Shown: positions 59,247-64,000 of the stretch, in pieces | Position numbering within the stretch: the first letter of the stretch is position 1 | Layout of the letters: each line of letters begins with the position of its first letter | Assembly: GCF_024679245.1 (NCBI RefSeq) | Contig: NC_090174.1 | Coordinates: 19,594,933 to 19,658,932, forward strand | Source: Pseudorasbora parva | Lineage: Eukaryota; Chordata; Actinopteri; Cypriniformes; Gobionidae | Length of the DNA stretch: 64,000 nucleotides | Reading direction: 5' to 3' | The notes under the pieces: generated by a model | The model's input: only the letters and a program-made list of their open reading frames with translations | Databases searched by the model: none | What the model was told of the DNA's origin: nothing | Program-made: the position numbers and the translations under genes

Positions 59247-60110
59247 ATGTCTCGCCCGTGTGCTTCTGGGTGTGGCCGGTCTCTGGCATCTTCCGATGGG
59301 CACTCGCACTGTCTGACGTGTTTGGGCTTTGAAGGGTGATGGTGTGGAATTCAGCTCCGACGCTCATGCCTCGGCCCACACCCCCCTCTTTTGCACCGGT
59401 ACCCGCGAGCGTTGGGATGGAGCCCACAGCCTTGGTTTCGACCGGTCCGTGGGTTTCGTTCGGCGCTCCGGAGGATGATGAGATGACGGTCACTGCGTCA
59501 CAAGGTGGGCTAGAGTCCTCCGAGGATGAGGATTCGGCTGTGCTGCCGCCTTCGGTGTGCCATCATTGCCCGAGTCGGACCCGGAGTTGACTGCCATGCT
59601 TGCCCGGGCAGCCGCGGCGGGGGCTTGGTCTGGAGTGGAACCCTCCGCCCCGGCCAGAGCGTTCGCGGATGGACGATTGGTTTTTGGGTGCGCCACGTCA
59701 GGACAGCCGTCCTGCCGTTCCCCCAATTCCTTTCTTCCCGGAGGTGCATGAAGAGATTGCGCACTTGTGGAGGGCCCTGTTGTCTTCCCACGAGCGTTTG
59801 GCAACCTCTTCCGCCTTCTCCACCCTAGATGGGGCGGCGGCTAAAGGGTACACTGGGGTTCCCCCGGTGGAGCGTTCTGTGGCGATGCAATGGTGTCGAA
59901 GACCTACAGAGCTGCGGGGGAGGCCGCCGCCTCTTTGCATGCCATGGCAAGTCTTCAGGCCTACCAGGCCAGGTTGCTGTGTGACATGCACGAGGTTGGA
60001 GCTGACCCAGGGCTCAGAGATGAGCTGCGCGCCTCGACCGACCTCACTCTCCGGGCAACAAAGGTTACCGCACACTCCCTGGGTCGGGTGATGTCCACAG
60101 CTATCTCGGT
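59247..60110 (+). pseudogene. DIRS gag-like pseudogene, copy 2
   Basis: The ATG at 59247 gives MSRPCASGCGRSLASSDGHS with HCLTCLGFEG and then a stop. It is the counterpart of the copy 1 start at 5499. Later frames hold PFFPEVHEEIAHLWRALLSS and RASTDLTLRATKVTAHSLGR. Several frameshifts. At about 60100 it is joined abruptly to the RT tail; the PLVVQERHLWL motif of copy 1 is lost. Confidence 0.75.
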
Positions 60111-60480
60111 ATGGAGATCGACTCGGTCGTCATGTGTGTGCATGCGAGCTTACCGGCGAGCGCACGCAGTCAATGCTGACTTGCCTCCGTCAGATAGAGA
60201 GCAAGAGTGCGGTTCCACTGAAACTGTTTCAGAGGCTCCTGGGACATATGGCATCTGCAGCCGCGGTGAAGCCGCTCGGATTGCTTCATATGAGATTCAA
60301 CCGGTTCAGCCCTGGCTTCAGCACTGGCTTCGTGATCGAGTCTTGAGATGGGCATGGCAGTCTGGCACGCTCCGGGTTCCAGTGACTCGGGCCTGCAGAC
60401 AGACACTCACCCAGTGGTCGAACCTCAGTTTTCTACGGGCAGGTGTTCCCTTAGAACGAGTTTCCAAACATGTTGTTGTG
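60111..60480 (+). pseudogene. DIRS reverse transcriptase tail, copy 2
   Basis: In shifted frames: LTGERTQSMLTCLRQIE, VPLKLFQRLLGHMASAAAV and LRDRVLRWAWQSGTLRVPVT. This is the thumb/connection region following the RT core. The catalytic core with YLDD is absent, so the element cannot supply its own reverse transcriptase. Confidence 0.7.
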
Positions 60481-60881
60481 TCAACAGATGCTTCCACTCG
60501 GGTTGGGGCGCCATTTGCAATGGACATGCTGCCGTGGGCTTCTGGACAGAGAGCCAGTGCCGTCTGCATGTCAATTGCCTCGAGTTGCTGGCAGTACGGT
60601 TCGCCCTGCACCGCTTCCTAGCGTTGCTGAAGGGTCAACACGTACAAGTCAAGTCGGACAACACGGCCGATGTAACGTACATCAACCAACAGGGCGGTCT
60701 ACGCTCCCGCCGCATGTCCCAACTCGCTCGCCATCTCGTGTTATGGAGTCAGAAGCGCCTGAGGTCCCTTCGTGCTGTCCATATCCCAGGGATCCTGAAC
60801 CGTGCAGCTGACGAGCTCTCACGGATTCAGCCAATCCCTGGGGAGTGGAGACTCCATCCCCAGTTGGTCCAGCTGATCTAG
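60475..60881 (+). pseudogene. DIRS RNase H, copy 2
   Basis: VVSTDASTRVG (the first catalytic Asp) is followed, after a frameshift, by GWGAICNGHAAVGFW, HVNCLELLAVRFALHRFL, VQVKSDNTADVTYINQQGG and HIPGILNRAADELSR. The D-E-D-D pattern of RNase H (STDAS, NCLEL, SDNT, NRAAD) is visible. Stop at 60879. Confidence 0.85.
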
Positions 60882-61009
60882 GATCAGTTCGGGGACACAC
60901 AGGTAGATCTGCTTGCCTCCCATGACTCGTCCCACTGCAGCCTGTACTATCCCCTGACTGAGGGCACACTCGGCACAGATGCTCTGGTGCACAGCTGGCC
61001 GCAGGGCCT

Positions 61010-61936
61010 ATGCAAGTATGCGTTCCCCCCAGTGAGCCTTCTTGCACAAGTTCTGTGCAAGGTCAGGGAGGACAAGGAGCAGGTCATGTTGGTCGCCCCA
61101 TATTGGCACGGCCAGACCTGGTTCCCAGAACTGGTACTCCTTGCGACAGCCCATCCCTGGCCGATTCCTCTGAGACAGGATCTCCTCTCTTAGAGACGGG
61201 GCACCCTGTGGCACCCGTGTCCCGATCTTTGGAACCTCCACGTGTGGCTCCTGGATGGGTCGTGGCAGGTTTGAGCATCCTACCACCTCTGGTGGTGGCT
61301 ACCATCACTTCCACTAGGGCCGAGTCCACGAGACAGGCCTATGCTTTGAAGTGGAACCTCTTTGTCAGCTGGTGTTCTTCTCGCCAAAAAGACCCCTGGA
61401 AATGCCCGATCGGGTCAGTGCTCTCATTTCTCCAAGAAGGGTTGGATCGAAGGCTGTCTCCTTCCACCTTGAAGGTTTATGTGGCCGCTATCGCCGCCTA
61501 CCATGACCTCTTGGACGGTAAACCGTTAAGTAAGCACGACCTGTTCATCAGGTTCCTGAGGGATGTGAGGAGACTATATCCTCTTCATGCTCCTCTCGTA
61601 CCCTCTTGGGACATCTCAGTAGTTTTAAGTGCACTGCAGAGGGCCCCATTTGAGCCTTTGCGGTCAGTATATGTTAAGTTCTTGTCGATGAAGACAGCGC
61701 TCCTGACCGCACTGGCCTCCATCAAAAGGGTAGGGGACCTGCAGGCATTTTCGGTTGACGAAGTGTGCCTGGAATTCGGGCCGGGTTACTCTCACTATTC
61801 AGCCCAGCCCACTCATGTCTGGCCAGGTGCCCCATGTGCATGGTTCCCCTCCGGTGACCCCCACTTGTGTATTTCCACCAAAAGCCTCCCTGAGCGGGTG
61901 TCTTCCCTTGGCAAGCCTGCCACCTCCTTGGGTTAA
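61010..61936 (+). pseudogene. DIRS tyrosine recombinase, C-terminally truncated
   Basis: A 308-codon frame. Useful similarity starts near 61310: STRQAYALKWNLFVSWCSSR, then SPSTLKVYVAAIAAYHDLLD (the SAM-like core-binding domain), and MKTALLTALASIKRVGDLQA with the catalytic Arg. The domain should continue with an H-x-x-R box and the nucleophilic Tyr, but the frame diverges after about 61860 and no such box is visible. It is therefore probably inactive. Confidence 0.8.
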
Positions 61937-62181
61937 AAATCCACCTGCGGCTGGTACCCCAGTGATCTTCCGTATGCAGCCCTTAGCGGGTCATATGTGT
62001 ATTCTTAAGTCCTCCCTACGGGTAGGCACTATGGCGCATATCTCCAACTGGAATATGTCTCCCAGTGTACATTGGTATTCCTGTGTTAAGTGGAGGCCTT
62101 CGACCATACTGTCTTGCATCAGGGCACTCACGCTTGCACAGGGCACTGGAAGACAGCTGAGTGGCATGATTACATTGGGAC

Positions 62182-62304
62182 CCCCATTTGTCAGTCACTG
62201 ACGTTACGTCAGAGTGACTGAACGAATGGGAACATCTCGGTTACGTATGTAACCCTCGTTCCCTGAGGAGGGAACGGAGATGTAACGTCAGTGACTAACG
62301 TCAC
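62182..62304. other. DIRS internal complementary region
   Basis: The first part (GTCAGTCACTGACGTTACGT..GAACGAATGGGAAC) is the reverse complement of the left outer end. The second part (CATCTCGGTTACG..GGAGGGAACGGAGATG) matches the reverse complement of the right outer end. This is the template junction used to restore termini in DIRS elements. Confidence 0.85.
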
Positions 62305-62308
62305 TTCA

Positions 62309-62557
62309 ACTTGGCTCCTCAGCTGGTAAAACATAATGCGATCATGCCAGCTACTTCCTTATATACCCATGTGGGTAGGCGGAGTTACGCATGCAAATCT
62401 CGCATGCCCATGGCATTGGCACTGCCATTGGGCGTTTTCTAGTTCTCGGAGATGATAGGCTTCTAAGCGAAACCCCCATTCATCAGTCACTGACGTTACA
62501 TCTCCGTTCCCTCCTCAGGGAACGAGGGTTCACTGAGGGAATGTCGTAACCGAGATG
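62309..62557 (-). repeat. DIRS right inverted terminal repeat
   Basis: Read on the minus strand it begins CATCTCGGTTACGACATTCC and then matches the left repeat from about GTCAGTGACTGATGAATGGG onward, with scattered differences. Confidence 0.85.
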
Positions 62558-63125
62558 TTTCTGCATCTGTCAGACTGAGGGATGAGCGGAGACGTGGAAT
62601 ATTACCCAGGTGATAAAAGGGGTTTTCAACAAGTGAAAGCAATATGAGAAACAAATGAAAGAGAGGAATCCAATAAAACACCAAGAATATGTACACAGGG
62701 TTTGACAAGAACCCAGCTATGTCAAAGGACAGATCCATTCTGTTTAGATGATTGGTGGAGTCAGTGAGCATTATTTCGGTTTTGATGTCATTTATTTTAA
62801 GAAAGTTCAGACCTATCCAGTGTTTGATTTCTCAAAGAAATGTGGTGAGTGAGTCATGCAGAAATGAAATATCAGAGGAGATTTGGTCCAAAGCTAGATT
62901 TGGATGTCATCTGCATAACAATGGAAACAAAGTCAAAACTTGTGTATGATATCACCAAGAGGCAGATCATTAGCTAATTGCATTAATGAGATGCCATTAA
63001 TATGAGCAGTGGAGAAAATTGGCACTAAGTGTCAAACTACTACAACTACTCATTTGGCTGCTGTCCTCACTCTATATGATAAAATGTAACGGACCAAGAA
63101 CTGAACCCCGTGGAACACCCTGTGT
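62558..63125 (-). pseudogene. L2-type LINE, reverse transcriptase part
   Basis: On the minus strand from 63125: GVPRGSVLGP (RT block 4), the YADD catalytic box at about 62909-62920, then FYHLGNIPRLRSSLSLTDAE. These are L2-type ORF2 motifs. The frame contains stops. It breaks off at LTDAE where the DIRS element entered and resumes at 58808. Confidence 0.82.
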
Positions 63126-64000
63126 CAATGGAGTTGTTGTGGACTTACCCTTGCATGGACTCACCCTTGCATGGTGATTTAATGAGTTTGTTTGCCCATA
63201 TAATCTAAAGATATTTAGGTTAAGCTTATTTGGTTTGCTGTATATTGATAAGGAGCTTGATGAAGCAGCTTCAACTTAAACTGTTGAATATACCCATATA
63301 CCCCCACAGTGATTCAATCATTATGTAATGTAAGATAAAGGTGGAGTTTGGCGAGGTGGTGAGATGCTGGAACATCTCAGACTGAGAAGAGGTAAGCATT
63401 AGATGGGCTCGCTCCTCCCTAAATTACGTTTAGAACGTCACATAGTACTGTAAAGGAGTGTGTAATGTGTGAAATTTCTGTGATGGTAAATTGTATTGTG
63501 TGGATTGAGTGTGTGTTGTTTTTCATTGGATGTAGATACTTAGTCTGACCATAAAGATAAATAAATAAAATCATATCATACCCTATCATATCATATATCA
63601 ATCTCAGACCCGTTAATGTTGTGATTAGTAATTAATTTGTCATTCTTTATCATTTGTCATAGTTATTAGTTCTTGAGGCCAAATTCTTTCAGTAATTAGT
63701 GATTATCTCAGTCGTAAAGTTATTACTTACTGGTAAGTTAAGCTTGTTTCCATATTAGTTAGTAGTTGAAGTGTTAATGTACTACTCTTTTGTCCTGCAT
63801 AACTTGATGTATAGTTGAATGACATTATTCTAAAGTGTTACCCATAGTTACCACAGGATACTTTCATTCGCACCCATAGATGGTGCCATAGTCATACTGT
63901 TCAGCTGTACTGTAAAGAGCCGTACTATCTGATCAAACAGTCAACATTTGGACAGATACAGAGATGGTAGGGAAATGATGGGGATGTGTTTCTGTAGTTC
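63126..64000. other. Unassigned sequence at the right edge
   Basis: AT-rich. A small direct duplication (ACTCACCCTTGCATGG-type words at about 63145-63176) and an ATCATATCAT-rich stretch near 63560-63600 are the only structure seen. No gene. Confidence 0.3.

Larger units (their letters stand above)
58809..62557 (+). mobile_element. DIRS-type retrotransposon, copy 2, internally deleted
   Basis: About 3.75 kb. Inverted terminal repeats of about 215-250 bp (58809-59024 and 62309-62557) share CGAGAACTAGAAAATGCCCA and TATATAAGGAAGT..CTGGCATG. An internal complementary region at 62182-62304 joins sequence complementary to both outer ends, the hallmark by which DIRS elements replicate through circles. 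Genes on the + strand: gag-like remnant, RT tail, RNase H and tyrosine recombinase. The RT core is missing. It sits inside an L2 LINE. Confidence 0.9.

Noticed and set aside
61010..61936. 308-codon frame as a domesticated host recombinase
   Set aside because: It lies in order inside a DIRS element with inverted repeats and lacks the C-terminal catalytic box, so there is no sign of host use.

Overview
This window reads as teleost fish nuclear DNA, most likely cyprinid. It is AT-rich and intron-rich, full of (CA)n, (TA)n and (GA)n microsatellites, and crowded with Tc1-like, Ty3/gypsy, DIRS, L2 and MITE-type repeats. No bacterial features, rRNA, tRNA or CRISPR array were seen.

Host gene. One protein-coding host gene is recognisable: rgs3 (regulator of G-protein signalling 3) on the + strand. 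I could assemble 23 coding exons from 8867 to 44549. All splice phases agree and the summed length (3186 nt, 1061 codons plus stop) is an exact multiple of three. Domain order is a short novel N-terminus, C2, PDZ, a PH-like segment, a long acidic/Ser-rich linker, then the RGS box at the C-terminus. A likely poly(A) signal lies at 45718-45723. Two further internal start sites fit alternative first exons: an ATG at 18583 reading directly into the PDZ-side exon, and a 5' exon ending at 36520 that would splice to the linker exon. Together these suggest long (C2-PDZ-RGS), middle (PDZ-RGS) and short (RGS) products from three promoters.

Left flank, 1-8.6 kb: a perfect-looking 36-bp palindrome beside a PIF/Harbinger-like fragment, a ZNF143-like motif, a small MITE, a broken DIRS retrotransposon on the minus strand (about 2279-6035) whose reverse-transcriptase region is split by a 636-bp element, and a fossil Tc1-like transposon ending in a long (TA)n tract.

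Introns: MITEs, four copies of one interspersed repeat family (the first lies in the left flank), microsatellites, and a Tc1-like element with long inverted repeats (42.8-43.9 kb).

Right flank, 45.8-64 kb: a Tc1-like element holding a solo LTR and a MITE; a Gmr1-like gypsy remnant with integrase upstream of reverse transcriptase; a MITE with 6-bp target duplications; a nearly full-length Ty3/gypsy element (53001-57779) with identical 177-bp LTRs, a 5-bp target duplication and an open 1137-codon pol but a frameshifted gag; and a DIRS element (about 58809-62557) inserted in an old L2 LINE. The DIRS copy shows the inverted terminal repeats and internal complementary region typical of its order but has lost its RT core.

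No clearly novel multi-gene system was found. The strongest points for follow-up are the predicted rgs3 promoters, the layered insertions that can be put in time order, and the young gypsy copy.
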